From Pelodictyon luteolum DSM 273 (lineage in GTDB: Bacteria; Bacteroidota; Chlorobiia; Chlorobiales; Chlorobiaceae): a stretch of DNA of 64,000 bases. The stretch covers positions 40,001 through 104,000 of the forward strand of contig NC_007512.1 in assembly GCF_000012485.1 (NCBI RefSeq). Reading direction: 5' to 3'. This document shows, in pieces, positions 1-7,758 of this stretch. Both the position numbers and the translations under genes were made by a program. The stretch's first letter is position 1; each line of letters starts with the position of its first letter. The notes below the pieces were generated by a model. The model searched no databases and was not told the origin of the DNA. It worked only from the letters and a program-made list of their open reading frames with translations.

Positions 1-824
1 TTGACGAAAGCGGTGAGGGTGCTGAAGCTGCCATCCGAGGTGCATCGGAAACCGTTGCCGCTCATTGCGATATGGAGGCCATCCGAAACATCTTTTTTTC
101 CGCTTCACCCGTTCCTCTCGAAGATATGCCTGAAGCGGAAGCAGGGATTCCGCTCTCCGGACGTGCTCGAATCGGAGTGTTCCGTGACAAAGCATTCTGC
201 TTCTATTATCCCGAAAACCTCGAAGCCCTCCGGGATCGTGGAGCAGAGCTTGTTTTCATCGACTCAATGAAGGACAAGAAGCTCCCGGCGCTCGATGGCC
301 TCTATCTTGGCGGAGGATTTCCGGAATCATTTATTGATGAAATCGCAGCCAACCGCACCCTCTGCGACAGCGTCCGCCATGCTGTGGAATCAGGCATGCC
401 GCTTTACGCGGAGTGCGGCGGCCTCATTTATCTTTCATCAGGAGCCACCTGGAACGGGAAACGGCATCAGCTTGCCGGTGTTCTCCCTTTGGAAATTGAC
501 TTCCAGAAGCATCCTGCAGGTCATGGCTACCTGGAGCTCAAAAGTCTTCATTGCTCGCCGTGGTTCAGCGAAAGCGAGCGGGTTCGTGCCCACGAATTCC
601 ATTACTCAAAGGCTGTTGCCATCAACGGACGTCCCCAATGGCAGTTCGATGTGGTCCGTGGGACCGGCATCAGCGGGGATTATGACGGGATTCTCCAGGG
701 GAACCTGCTTGCCTCATACGCTCACATCCATGCTGTTGCGACTCCCGGATGGGCGGAAACGTTCGTGTCCCTCTCCGCCCTGTTTCGATCTTCCAGCCGT
801 TCCTGCACGACCACATCTGCCTGA
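1..824 (+). CDS. dsrN: DsrN, siroheme amidotransferase (CobB/CbiA-like), 3' part
   Basis: The frame is open from base 3, so the gene starts upstream of the window and only the C-terminal ~270 residues are seen. They form the class I glutamine amidotransferase-like domain of cobyrinate a,c-diamide synthases: the LGGGFPE turn, the nucleophile cysteine in YAECGGLIYL, and a C-terminal SYAHIH motif that carries the catalytic histidine. In sulfur oxidisers the paralogue beside dsr genes is DsrN, which amidates siroheme for sulfite reductase. The position directly upstream of dsrC favours DsrN over a cobalamin enzyme. The N-terminal ATP-binding domain is outside the window, so the choice rests on context. 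Confidence 0.85.
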   Translation, partial: DESGEGAEAAIRGASETVAAHCDMEAIRNIFFSASPVPLEDMPEAEAGIPLSGRARIGVFRDKAFCFYYPENLEALRDRGAELVFIDSMKDKKLPALDGLYLGGGFPESFIDEIAANRTLCDSVRHAVESGMPLYAECGGLIYLSSGATWNGKRHQLAGVLPLEIDFQKHPAGHGYLELKSLHCSPWFSESERVRAHEFHYSKAVAINGRPQWQFDVVRGTGISGDYDGILQGNLLASYAHIHAVATPGWAETFVSLSALFRSSSRSCTTTSA

Positions 825-921
825 AAACGGGCTCCCTCCGTATGTCGGTAGTGTTCCTGCTGAATTTTTTTCACGGTAGGGATAAAAAAATCCTTAGAGA
901 GCTTGTAAATCACCTCCCGTT

Positions 922-951
922 TTGCTAACTATATTACTGAATAGTTATATT
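922..951 (+). promoter_or_regulatory. Promoter P1 with palindromic operator upstream of dsrC
   Basis: A -35 TTGCTA (922-927) and a -10 TATATT (946-951) are separated by 18 bases. The 20-mer ATATTACTGAATAGTTATAT (931-950) covers the spacer and most of the -10. It sits in an inverted repeat with arms TAACTAT (926-932) and ATAGTTA (941-947). It matches the second site at 1025-1044 at 16 of 20 positions. Assignment as promoter plus operator is inference. Confidence 0.5.
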
Positions 952-1014
952 TGTCTTTGGTTAAGCAGGTCCGGATAGAAAAAATGCAGCCCGGATTTGG
1001 AAAATCGATTCCCC

Positions 1015-1045
1015 TTGCTTAATTATATAACTATATGGTTATATT
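1015..1045 (+). promoter_or_regulatory. Promoter P2 with palindromic operator upstream of dsrC
   Basis: A -35 TTGCTT (1015-1020) and a -10 TATATT (1040-1045) are separated by 19 bases. The 20-mer ATATAACTATATGGTTATAT (1025-1044) is an inverted repeat with 7-bp arms (1025-1031 and 1038-1044) overlapping the -10. This suits a repressor that blocks RNA polymerase. The predicted start is about 50 bases before the dsrC ATG. A 16/20 match to this 20-mer lies at the sqrF-like promoter (35476-35495). Confidence 0.5.
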
Positions 1046-1103
1046 AATGAGTTCGAAACTCTAGTCATTCTTTTCAAACAAACATTATCACAAGGAGAGG
1101 ACC

Positions 1104-1439
1104 ATGGGCATCACCATCAACGGAGTCACCGTAGAAACTGACGAGAACGGCTACCTCGTCAATCTTGAAGATTGGACCGAGGAGATCGCCGGCAAACTCG
1201 CCGAAGGCGAAGAGATCGATATGAAAGACGAGCACTGGGCGCTCGTGAAGTTCCTCAGGAACTATTATGACGAGTACCAGATCGCTCCTGCCGTCAAAGT
1301 GCTCACCAAGGCCATCGCTGCTGAACAGGGTATCGACAAGAAAGAAGCCAGCGAGTTCCTCTACGGACTCTTCCCGAAAGGACCTGCACTGCAGGCCTGT
1401 AAGGTAGCAGGGCTTCCGAAGCCGACCGGCTGCGTGTAA
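1104..1439 (+). CDS. dsrC: DsrC sulfur carrier (TusE/DsrC family)
   Basis: This 111-residue protein has the DsrC C-terminal arm with both functional cysteines, Cys99 and the penultimate Cys110, exactly ten residues apart. In the family, the persulfide or trisulfide formed on these cysteines is the substrate of DsrAB and the redox partner of DsrMKJOP. The second cysteine separates true DsrC from TusE-type relatives that have only one. A strong ribosome binding site (AAGGAGAGGA) precedes the ATG. The gene heads the dsrCAB block behind two promoter/operator units and stands 58 bases before dsrA. Confidence 0.97.
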   Translation: MGITINGVTVETDENGYLVNLEDWTEEIAGKLAEGEEIDMKDEHWALVKFLRNYYDEYQIAPAVKVLTKAIAAEQGIDKKEASEFLYGLFPKGPALQACKVAGLPKPTGCV

Positions 1440-1497
1440 ACAACAGCAAAAACGGCCATCGGCCTCAATCTACAGAGACATTAAAGGAGGAGAAAAA

Positions 1498-2751
1498 ATG
1501 GAAGAAGCGAAAGGTGCGGGTTCATGCGGATCGCATCAGTGCGGACACTCCGGCGGCGGGTGCGGTGACAAGTTCCTGAACCCCACGCCGATGCTTGATG
1601 AACTCGAAAACGGCCCCTGGCCGAGTTTCGTCGGCGGCTTCAAGGAGCTTGCGGAGCGGACGAAAAAGCCGATGCTCCGCGGCGTGATGGACCAGCTTGA
1701 GTATTCCTACAATACCAAGATGGGATACTGGAAAGGCGGACTGGTGACTGTCGACGGTTACGGAGCCGGCGTCATCACGCGGTACTCGATGATCAAGGAC
1801 AAGATCCCCGAGGCATCAGAGTTCCACACCATGCGCATTCAGCCCGCTCCGGGGCTTCACTACAACACCGAGATGCTCCGCGAACTCTGCGACATCTGGG
1901 AGGAGTACGGTAGCGGCATCATCACCCTGCACGGCCAGACCGGTGACATCATGCTCCAGGGCATCGAGCAGGACAAGGTGCAGGAGTGCTTCGACAGGCT
2001 CAACGAAAAAGGCTGGGATCTCGGCGGCGCCGGCGCCGGCATGCGGACCGCAGTATCGTGCGCGGGACCTGCCCGCTGTGAACAGGCCTGTTACGACAAC
2101 CTCGAGCTCCATCTGCATGCGCTGCGCCACTTTGTAAGCCAGCTGCATCGTCCGGAATGGAACTACAAGATCAAATTCAAGTTCTCGGCCTGTCCGAACG
2201 ACTGCACCAACGCCATCATGCGCTCCGACCTTGCCGTCATCGGCACCTGGAAGGATGCCATTCAGGTTGAGGAGCCTGCAGTCAAGGAATGGATCGAGAA
2301 GAACGGCGTCGACGCACTGGTCAACCAGGTCATCAACCTCTGTCCGACCCGGGCCATTTCGCTTGAGAACGGCGGCATGAAGATCGAGTCCCGCGACTGC
2401 GTGCGCTGCATGCACTGCCTGAACGTCATGCCGAAGGCGCTGTCTCCTGGAAAAGAGCGCGGCATTTCGCTGCTCATGGGCGGAAAAAACACCCTCAAGG
2501 TCGGCGTGAACATGGGCTCGCTCATCATTCCCTTCATGAAAATGGAGACGGAAGAGGATCGCGAAGCTTTCATGGAGCTGGTCGAGGAGATCATCGACTG
2601 GTGGGATGACAACGGGCTCGACCACGAGCGCATCGGTGAAAGCATCGAGCGTGTCGGGCTGAAGCAGTTCCTCGAAGGTGTCGGTATCGACGTCGACATC
2701 AACCAGGTTGCCCGTCCCCGCGATAACCCCTATTTCAAGGCGAAATACTAA
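1498..2751 (+). CDS. dsrA: Reverse dissimilatory sulfite reductase alpha subunit DsrA
   Basis: The 417-residue alpha subunit is of normal length. The siroheme-coupled [4Fe-4S] cluster ligands are visible as Cys188 and Cys194 in CAGPARC and Cys232 and Cys236 in SACPNDC. An inserted ferredoxin domain follows, with Cys282 and Cys301/304/307. With DsrB it forms the alpha2beta2 enzyme that, in phototrophic sulfur oxidisers, runs in the oxidative direction and releases sulfite from DsrC-bound sulfur. The first 25 residues are an unusual Gly/Cys/His-rich extension (Cys10, His13, Cys15, His17, Cys22). An AAAGGAGGAG ribosome binding site precedes the start. Confidence 0.97.
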   Translation: MEEAKGAGSCGSHQCGHSGGGCGDKFLNPTPMLDELENGPWPSFVGGFKELAERTKKPMLRGVMDQLEYSYNTKMGYWKGGLVTVDGYGAGVITRYSMIKDKIPEASEFHTMRIQPAPGLHYNTEMLRELCDIWEEYGSGIITLHGQTGDIMLQGIEQDKVQECFDRLNEKGWDLGGAGAGMRTAVSCAGPARCEQACYDNLELHLHALRHFVSQLHRPEWNYKIKFKFSACPNDCTNAIMRSDLAVIGTWKDAIQVEEPAVKEWIEKNGVDALVNQVINLCPTRAISLENGGMKIESRDCVRCMHCLNVMPKALSPGKERGISLLMGGKNTLKVGVNMGSLIIPFMKMETEEDREAFMELVEEIIDWWDDNGLDHERIGESIERVGLKQFLEGVGIDVDINQVARPRDNPYFKAKY

Positions 2752-2814
2752 GAGGGGCCCTAAACAGTCAATTAAGCCAACAACCAAGAGGCGGCCGCAC
2801 CCCCGGGGCCCCGT

Positions 2815-2837
2815 CCCGTCCCCTTCCGGGGGGCGGG
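2815..2837 (+). other. GC-rich intercistronic hairpin between dsrA and dsrB
   Basis: Within the 141-base dsrA-dsrB gap, CCCGTCCCC (2815-2823) pairs with GGGGGCGGG (2829-2837), including one G-U pair, around a short loop. There is no T-run after it, so it is not a standard terminator. It could protect the upstream message or adjust the dsrA:dsrB ratio; that function is inference. Confidence 0.5.
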
Positions 2838-2892
2838 CGGAGCGAGGGCATGAGTCCGGCGGCCGACAGGCAAAACAAGAACGGAAATCAAC

Positions 2893-3972
2893 ATGAGCAG
2901 TCCTGAAAGAACCTGGAAGACCATAGAGTCAGGCCCCCATACCTACCAGGAGGCCCTTCACCCTGTGGTGAGAAAAAACTACGGCAAGTGGAAGTACCAT
3001 GAAATCCCCCGTCCCGGCGTGCTCAAGCACGTGGCCGAAAGCGGAGACGCCATCTACACCGTCCGTGCGGGGACCCCGCGCCAGGATACGGTCGATATGG
3101 TCCGCAGGCTCTGCGAAATCGCTGACCGGTTCAGTGACGGCCATCTGCGCTTCACGGTCCGTAACAACGTGGAGTTCCTGACCCCGAATCCGGACAATGT
3201 AGAGCCGATGATCAAGGAGCTCGAGTCGATGGGCTTCCCTGTCGGCGGAGCGGGCAACTGCGTCTCCTCGGTGTCGCACACCCAGGGATGGCTGCACTGC
3301 GACATCCCGGCGACCGACGCCTCCGGCGTTGTGAAGTCGATGATGGACACCCTTTACCACGAGTTCAAGCACATGGAGATGCCAAACAAAGTGCGCCTCT
3401 CCACCTCCTGCTGCTCGATCAACTGCGGAGGCCAGGCCGATATCGCAGTTGTCGTCAAACATACCCGTCCGCCGCGCATCAACCATGAGCATCTGTCGAT
3501 GGTCTGTGAGCTGCCCAAAGCGGTCGCCCGCTGCCCGGTCGCCGCCATCCGTCCGACCGTGGTCGACGGGAAGCGCTCGCTGATGGTCGATGAGGCCAAG
3601 TGCATCTGCTGCGGAGCCTGCTTCGGCGCCTGCCCGGCAATGGAAATCAACCACCCCGAGCACTCGAAGTTCGCCATCTGGGTCGGTGGCAAGAACAGCA
3701 ACGCCCGTTCGAAACCCTCGACGATGAGCATCGTCGCCCACAATCTTCCCAACAATCCGCCCCGCTGGCCCGAGGTCACCGATGCAGTCGGCAGGATCCT
3801 CACCGCATACAAGGCAGGCGGCCGCCCCTGGGAGCGCGTCGGCGAATGGATCAACCGCATCGGATGGAAGCGGTTCTTCGAAGAGACGGGCCTCACCTTT
3901 GATGAGGACATGATCGACAGCTACCGTCACGCGAGAACCACCTTCAACCAGTCGGCCCATGTCCGCTTTTAG
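2893..3972 (+). CDS. dsrB: Reverse dissimilatory sulfite reductase beta subunit DsrB
   Basis: The 359-residue beta subunit shows Cys123 (GAGNC), Cys136, the SCCSINC segment (Cys173/174/178) and a ferredoxin insert with Cys237/239/240/243/247. This matches the siroheme and iron-sulfur cluster layout of DsrB. It partners DsrA in the cytoplasm. The gap before it is unusually long for dsrAB and holds a GC hairpin. The ribosome binding site is weak (CGGAAATCAAC before ATG), which suggests translation is adjusted separately from dsrA. Confidence 0.97.
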   Translation: MSSPERTWKTIESGPHTYQEALHPVVRKNYGKWKYHEIPRPGVLKHVAESGDAIYTVRAGTPRQDTVDMVRRLCEIADRFSDGHLRFTVRNNVEFLTPNPDNVEPMIKELESMGFPVGGAGNCVSSVSHTQGWLHCDIPATDASGVVKSMMDTLYHEFKHMEMPNKVRLSTSCCSINCGGQADIAVVVKHTRPPRINHEHLSMVCELPKAVARCPVAAIRPTVVDGKRSLMVDEAKCICCGACFGACPAMEINHPEHSKFAIWVGGKNSNARSKPSTMSIVAHNLPNNPPRWPEVTDAVGRILTAYKAGGRPWERVGEWINRIGWKRFFEETGLTFDEDMIDSYRHARTTFNQSAHVRF

Positions 3973-3989
3973 CCAAAGGAGATACTTTC

Positions 3990-5726
3990 ATGCAGGTAGA
4001 ATCAAATCCAATTCTTGACTTCGCGACGAACTGGAAGTTTCCCGCCTACAGCGAGCTGACAGGTGAGGATAAGATCGTTGCGTTCGGGGATCACAGCCAC
4101 AAGTGCCCGGTGTATGTGCGTCAGACGCCGCCCTGTTCGGCCGAGTGCCCTGCGGGCGAGGACATCAGGGGCATCAATCGGCTCCTGAACGGTGTTGACC
4201 CTTCAGATGATCCGATGAAGGCGGCCTGGCAAAGGGCTGTCGACACCAACCCCTTCCCTGCGGTCATGGGCAGGATCTGCCCGCACCCGTGTCAGGGGGG
4301 CTGCAACCGCCAGTACCATGACGGAAGCGTCTCCATCAACGCGGTCGAGCAGGCAATCGGCAACTACGGCATCGAAAAAGGGCTCCAGCTGCCCGCTCCG
4401 GGACCTGATTCCGGAAAGCGCGTTGCTGTGGTCGGCGGCGGCCCTGCAGGGCTCTCTGCCGCCTACCAGCTACGCCGCATGGGACACGCAGTCACCATTT
4501 ACGACGCCAACCAGAAACTCGGCGGCATGGTGCTCTACGGCATCATGGGCTACCGGGTCGACAGGAAGGTTCTTGAAACTGAAATCGGCCGCATCACCGC
4601 CCTCGGCATCGAGACGAAGATGGGGGTGAGGGTCGGACGTGACATCACGCAGGCCGAGCTTGAAAAAGAGTATGACGCCGTGTTTCTCGGCATCGGCGCC
4701 CAGGTCGGCCGCTCACTTCCCGTTCCGGGATTCGAGGGCAGCCTGTCGGCCACAAACGCTATCGAGTTCCTCCGCAACTACGAGGTGATGGGTGATGACG
4801 TGCCGGTAGGAAAGAAGGTGGTCGTCATCGGTGACGGCAACGTGGCCATGGACGTGGCCCGCCTCGCCCTCCGCCTCGGCTCGGAAGCCATCCTTGTCTC
4901 GGGCGTTCCCCGCGAGGAGATGGCCTGCTTTGACAACGAGTTTCTCGACGCAGTCCGTGAAGGCACGACGGTCCACTATATGAGCGGTACCGTCGAGGTT
5001 CTGCGCGACGGCGAGGCTGTCCGTGGACTCCGCTGCTCGAAGATGGTGAAGAAGGAGAAGGGTGAAGAGGGGTGGAACTCCCCGATCCCGTTCCTCCGCT
5101 ACAAGAGCACCGGCGAGACCTTCGATATCGATGCCGATATGGTGGTTGCCGCCATCGGCCAGGGAACCGACTTCAGCGGCCTTGACGGCGTGATTGGCTC
5201 CGGTCCCTGGATGAAGGTCGACCGCCACTTCCGCATCCCCGGCCGTGAAAACGTGTTCGGCGGTGGAGATGCCCTGAAAGTGGATCTCATCACGACGGCA
5301 GTCGGCCACGGCCGCAAAGCCGCCGAGTCTATCGATGCCTTCCTGAAAGGCGAACCGCTTCCCGAGCCGGTGCGCCGCGAGGTGACGAAGGCCCAGAAGC
5401 AGGATCTTCTCTACTTCCTGCCGGTAGCTCCCGCCACACGGGTGAACCGCGAGCTGGACGTTGTCGTGGGCAATCATGACGAACTGCTCGAGGCGCTTTC
5501 TCCCGAGCAGGTGAAGGCCGAGTCGGAGCGCTGCATGAGCTGCGGTCTCTGTTTCGACTGCAAGCAGTGCGTTTCGTTCTGCCCGCAGGAAGCTGTGCTC
5601 CGCCACCGCGACAACCCCTCGGGGGAGAAGGTGGAAACCGACTATGTGAAATGTGTAGGCTGCCACCTCTGCTCGCTGGTCTGCCCCTCCGGGTATATCC
5701 AGATGGGCATGGGTGATGGTCTGTAA
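3990..5726 (+). CDS. dsrL: DsrL, NAD(P)H:acceptor oxidoreductase of the rDsr system
   Basis: This 578-residue iron-sulfur flavoprotein is related to the glutamate synthase small subunit. The N-terminal cysteine motifs (CSAEC, CPHPCQGGC) lie around residues 49-110. The FAD dinucleotide fold GGGPAG is at 149-154 and the NAD(P) fold GDGNVA at 281-286. A C-terminal 2[4Fe-4S] ferredoxin domain begins at Cys515. In sulfur oxidisers DsrL takes electrons from DsrAB and passes them to NAD(P)+. It follows dsrB by 17 bases with an AAAGGAGAT ribosome binding site, so it belongs to the same message. Confidence 0.95.
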   Translation: MQVESNPILDFATNWKFPAYSELTGEDKIVAFGDHSHKCPVYVRQTPPCSAECPAGEDIRGINRLLNGVDPSDDPMKAAWQRAVDTNPFPAVMGRICPHPCQGGCNRQYHDGSVSINAVEQAIGNYGIEKGLQLPAPGPDSGKRVAVVGGGPAGLSAAYQLRRMGHAVTIYDANQKLGGMVLYGIMGYRVDRKVLETEIGRITALGIETKMGVRVGRDITQAELEKEYDAVFLGIGAQVGRSLPVPGFEGSLSATNAIEFLRNYEVMGDDVPVGKKVVVIGDGNVAMDVARLALRLGSEAILVSGVPREEMACFDNEFLDAVREGTTVHYMSGTVEVLRDGEAVRGLRCSKMVKKEKGEEGWNSPIPFLRYKSTGETFDIDADMVVAAIGQGTDFSGLDGVIGSGPWMKVDRHFRIPGRENVFGGGDALKVDLITTAVGHGRKAAESIDAFLKGEPLPEPVRREVTKAQKQDLLYFLPVAPATRVNRELDVVVGNHDELLEALSPEQVKAESERCMSCGLCFDCKQCVSFCPQEAVLRHRDNPSGEKVETDYVKCVGCHLCSLVCPSGYIQMGMGDGL

Positions 5727-5784
5727 CCCTCAACACCCGATCCCGCCGCCCTCATTGCGGCGGGATATGGACAACAGGAAAACC

Positions 5785-6156
5785 ATGTACGAAGAACTCA
5801 TAGCCCGGATCACCCGGGCCGTGGACGCCTCGGAAAAGTGGGCGGAAAACGGATGGGCGGTCACGTTCGGCCCGCGCGGCGAAGAGGTACTGAACCTCAA
5901 GTCTGCCGAAGCCCTCGGTCGCGCCATTTCGTTCAGGCGCGAGGCCATCAATTATTGGAAGCAGGCCCAGCTTACAGGCCAGGATGCAGCCGCATCCGGG
6001 CGGAAGGCGCTCCGGGCTCTCGAGGCTGGCGACGAACCGGCAGCAATGAATGCGCTGTACTTCTGCCGCTACATCGAGGCGCCGTTTGCTCAGCAGGCAA
6101 ACACCTGGAGCCCTCTCTACGACAGTCTTTCGGCCAAAACTGCCTGCTGCTGTTGA
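5785..6156 (+). CDS. dsrU: DsrU, small protein of the green sulfur bacterial dsr cluster
   Basis: A 123-residue protein without a recognisable catalytic motif lies between dsrL and dsrE, the position called dsrU in green sulfur bacteria. It looks helical, with a charged N-terminal half and a C-terminus ending in three cysteines. The start at 5785 is chosen because AGGA lies five bases before the ATG; upstream in-frame ATGs at 5713 and 5767 would overlap or crowd the end of dsrL. The function is unknown. The symbol rests on position only. Confidence 0.7.
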   Translation: MYEELIARITRAVDASEKWAENGWAVTFGPRGEEVLNLKSAEALGRAISFRREAINYWKQAQLTGQDAAASGRKALRALEAGDEPAAMNALYFCRYIEAPFAQQANTWSPLYDSLSAKTACCC

Positions 6157-6202
6157 ACGCATCAGGGTCGGGCATCGACAACAATCAAAACAGAGGAATA
6201 AG

Positions 6203-6562
6203 GTGAACATAGGAATTCTTCTCAAGGAAGGGCCATACAACCATCAGGCGTCCGACACGGCGTACAAGTTCGCCGAAGCGGCCATCCGGAAAGGCCACAG
6301 GATCGACGCCGTCTTCCTGTACAACGACGGTGTCATCAATGCAACCAAACTCGGCGACCCGCCGCAGGACGACCGCAACATCGCCGAGCGCTGGAGCGCT
6401 CTTGCGACCGAGCACGGTTTTGAAGTGCTGGCATGCATTGCCGCCTCCAAGAGGCGCGGCATCACTGACGAACTGATGATCAAGGGCGGCTCCATAACGG
6501 GGCTCGGCACCCTTACCGACATCGCCATCCGCAACGACAGACTGTTAACCTTCGGAGACTGA
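6203..6562 (+). CDS. dsrE: DsrE, sulfurtransferase subunit
   Basis: The 119-residue DsrE/TusD-family protein starts with GTG behind an AGAGGA ribosome binding site. The sulfur-carrying cysteine is Cys78, the same number as the active cysteine known in purple sulfur bacterial DsrE. With DsrF and DsrH it forms a hexameric cytoplasmic relay that hands sulfur to DsrC. An earlier in-frame ATG at 6050 is rejected because it would overlap dsrU by about 100 bases. Confidence 0.94.
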   Translation: MNIGILLKEGPYNHQASDTAYKFAEAAIRKGHRIDAVFLYNDGVINATKLGDPPQDDRNIAERWSALATEHGFEVLACIAASKRRGITDELMIKGGSITGLGTLTDIAIRNDRLLTFGD

Positions 6563-6568
6563 ACCATC

Positions 6569-6937
6569 ATGGAAGAGAACATCAAAAAGATCATGCACGT
6601 GATGCGCCGTGCCCCCCACGGTTCGATCTACACCTATGAGGGGCTCGAGATGATCCTCATCATGGCTGCCTATGAACAGGACCTTTCGGTCGCCTTCATC
6701 GGCGATGGGGTCTACGCCCTGAAAAAAGGGCAGGAGACAGAGGGCATTTCCATGAAAGGATTCGCGAAAACCTTCATGGCCCTCGATGGCTATGATGTGG
6801 AAAAGCTCTATGTCGACCGTACCTCGCTTGAAGAGCGCGGCCTCACCGAAGAGGATCTGCTTGTCGACGTGGAGGTGCTCGACTCGGCCGAAATCGGCCG
6901 GAGGATGAACGAACAGGATGTCGTCATCCACCACTGA
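6569..6937 (+). CDS. dsrF: DsrF, sulfurtransferase complex subunit
   Basis: A 122-residue DsrE/F-like fold protein begins six bases after dsrE. It has the MRRAPHGSIYTYEGLEM segment typical of DsrF/TusC, and it contains no cysteine at all, so it is a structural rather than sulfur-binding member of the DsrEFH hexamer. The context between dsrE and dsrH supports the call. Confidence 0.93.
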   Translation: MEENIKKIMHVMRRAPHGSIYTYEGLEMILIMAAYEQDLSVAFIGDGVYALKKGQETEGISMKGFAKTFMALDGYDVEKLYVDRTSLEERGLTEEDLLVDVEVLDSAEIGRRMNEQDVVIHH

Positions 6938-6994
6938 AGGTCGCTTCCCCTGGGGCGAGCCTGAACAGCAACCATTGAACCTGAACTGTCTATC

Positions 6995-7288
6995 ATGCTG
7001 CACACCATCAACAAATCACCCTTTGAAAGCCCGTCGATGCAGGAGTGCATCCGCTTTGCGGCTCCCGGCGATCCCGTGCTCTTCATCGAGAACGGCGTCT
7101 ATGCCGTCCAGTCCTCGGGCCGTTATGCATCCGACATCGCAGCCCTCCTGACTACCAACCCGGTCTATGCTCTTCAGCCGGATCTTGAGGCACGCGCCGT
7201 CGGATCCCTCGTCGAAGGCGTGGAAAGGGTTGGCTACGACGGGTTCGTGGACCTCGTCGAAGCTCACCGGGTCAACAGCTGGCTCTGA
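6995..7288 (+). CDS. dsrH: DsrH, sulfurtransferase complex subunit
   Basis: The 97-residue DsrH/TusB-family protein starts MLHTINKSPF, a hallmark opening of the family. It has one cysteine at residue 18, near the Cys20 position of purple sulfur bacterial DsrH. It completes the DsrEFH complex. The 57-base gap after dsrF is the largest inside this trio. Confidence 0.93.
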   Translation: MLHTINKSPFESPSMQECIRFAAPGDPVLFIENGVYAVQSSGRYASDIAALLTTNPVYALQPDLEARAVGSLVEGVERVGYDGFVDLVEAHRVNSWL

Positions 7289-7314
7289 ACTCACTTTACT
7301 TACCGTACCGAATT

Positions 7315-7758
7315 ATGATGAACAACTGGATGCAGGCGGCCTCCCGGAACCGGTCCGCGCTGCTCGACCGCTGGATCAGTGCAGGACTCGGGATGTTCCC
7401 TGAACATATGTCTCAGGCAACCCCGGCCGGCGAGGCGCTCGCCGATGCCATGGGGACGGTGCTTGACAATATCGGCGGCGGAGACGACTGCCGGGAGGGG
7501 ATCGAGCGCCTCACCCGCATCTTTGCCGTCCAGCCTCTCCCCCCGTCGAAGTCCCTCGCCCTCTTCGGTGCACTTTGCGACCTCATACAGGAGCTCATCC
7601 CGGAGGATGCCGGGCGCGAGGCATGCCGCCGCCGTATGGACGAGATGACGCTCGAAGCGTTCGACTGTTTCATGGAAAACCGTGAGAACATCTACCGCCT
7701 GAAGGTCGATGAGGCGCGCAGCCAGATGCACATGCTGCTGAGGAGGGCCGTTTCATGA
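7315..7758 (+). CDS. dsrT: DsrT, RsbRD N-terminal-domain-like protein
   Basis: This 147-residue helical protein has a pattern like the RsbRD N-terminal (globin-like sensor) domain: WISAG, FPEHMSQATPAGEAL, the central IERLTRIFAVQPLPPSKSLALF stretch and a C-terminal amphipathic helix. A gene of this type precedes dsrM in green sulfur bacteria and in many sulfate reducers and is named dsrT. Its stop overlaps the dsrM start (ATGA), so the two are translationally coupled. The molecular role is unknown; sensing or assembly for DsrMK is a guess from position. Confidence 0.8.
   Translation: MMNNWMQAASRNRSALLDRWISAGLGMFPEHMSQATPAGEALADAMGTVLDNIGGGDDCREGIERLTRIFAVQPLPPSKSLALFGALCDLIQELIPEDAGREACRRRMDEMTLEAFDCFMENRENIYRLKVDEARSQMHMLLRRAVS

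Noticed and set aside
1816..2787. 323-codon open frame antisense to dsrA
   Set aside because: It is a shadow of high-G+C codon use in dsrA; no ribosome binding site or motif, and dsrA is certain.
5713..5784. Earlier start codons for dsrU
   Set aside because: The ATG at 5713 would overlap the end of dsrL; the ATG at 5785 has an AGGA at good spacing.
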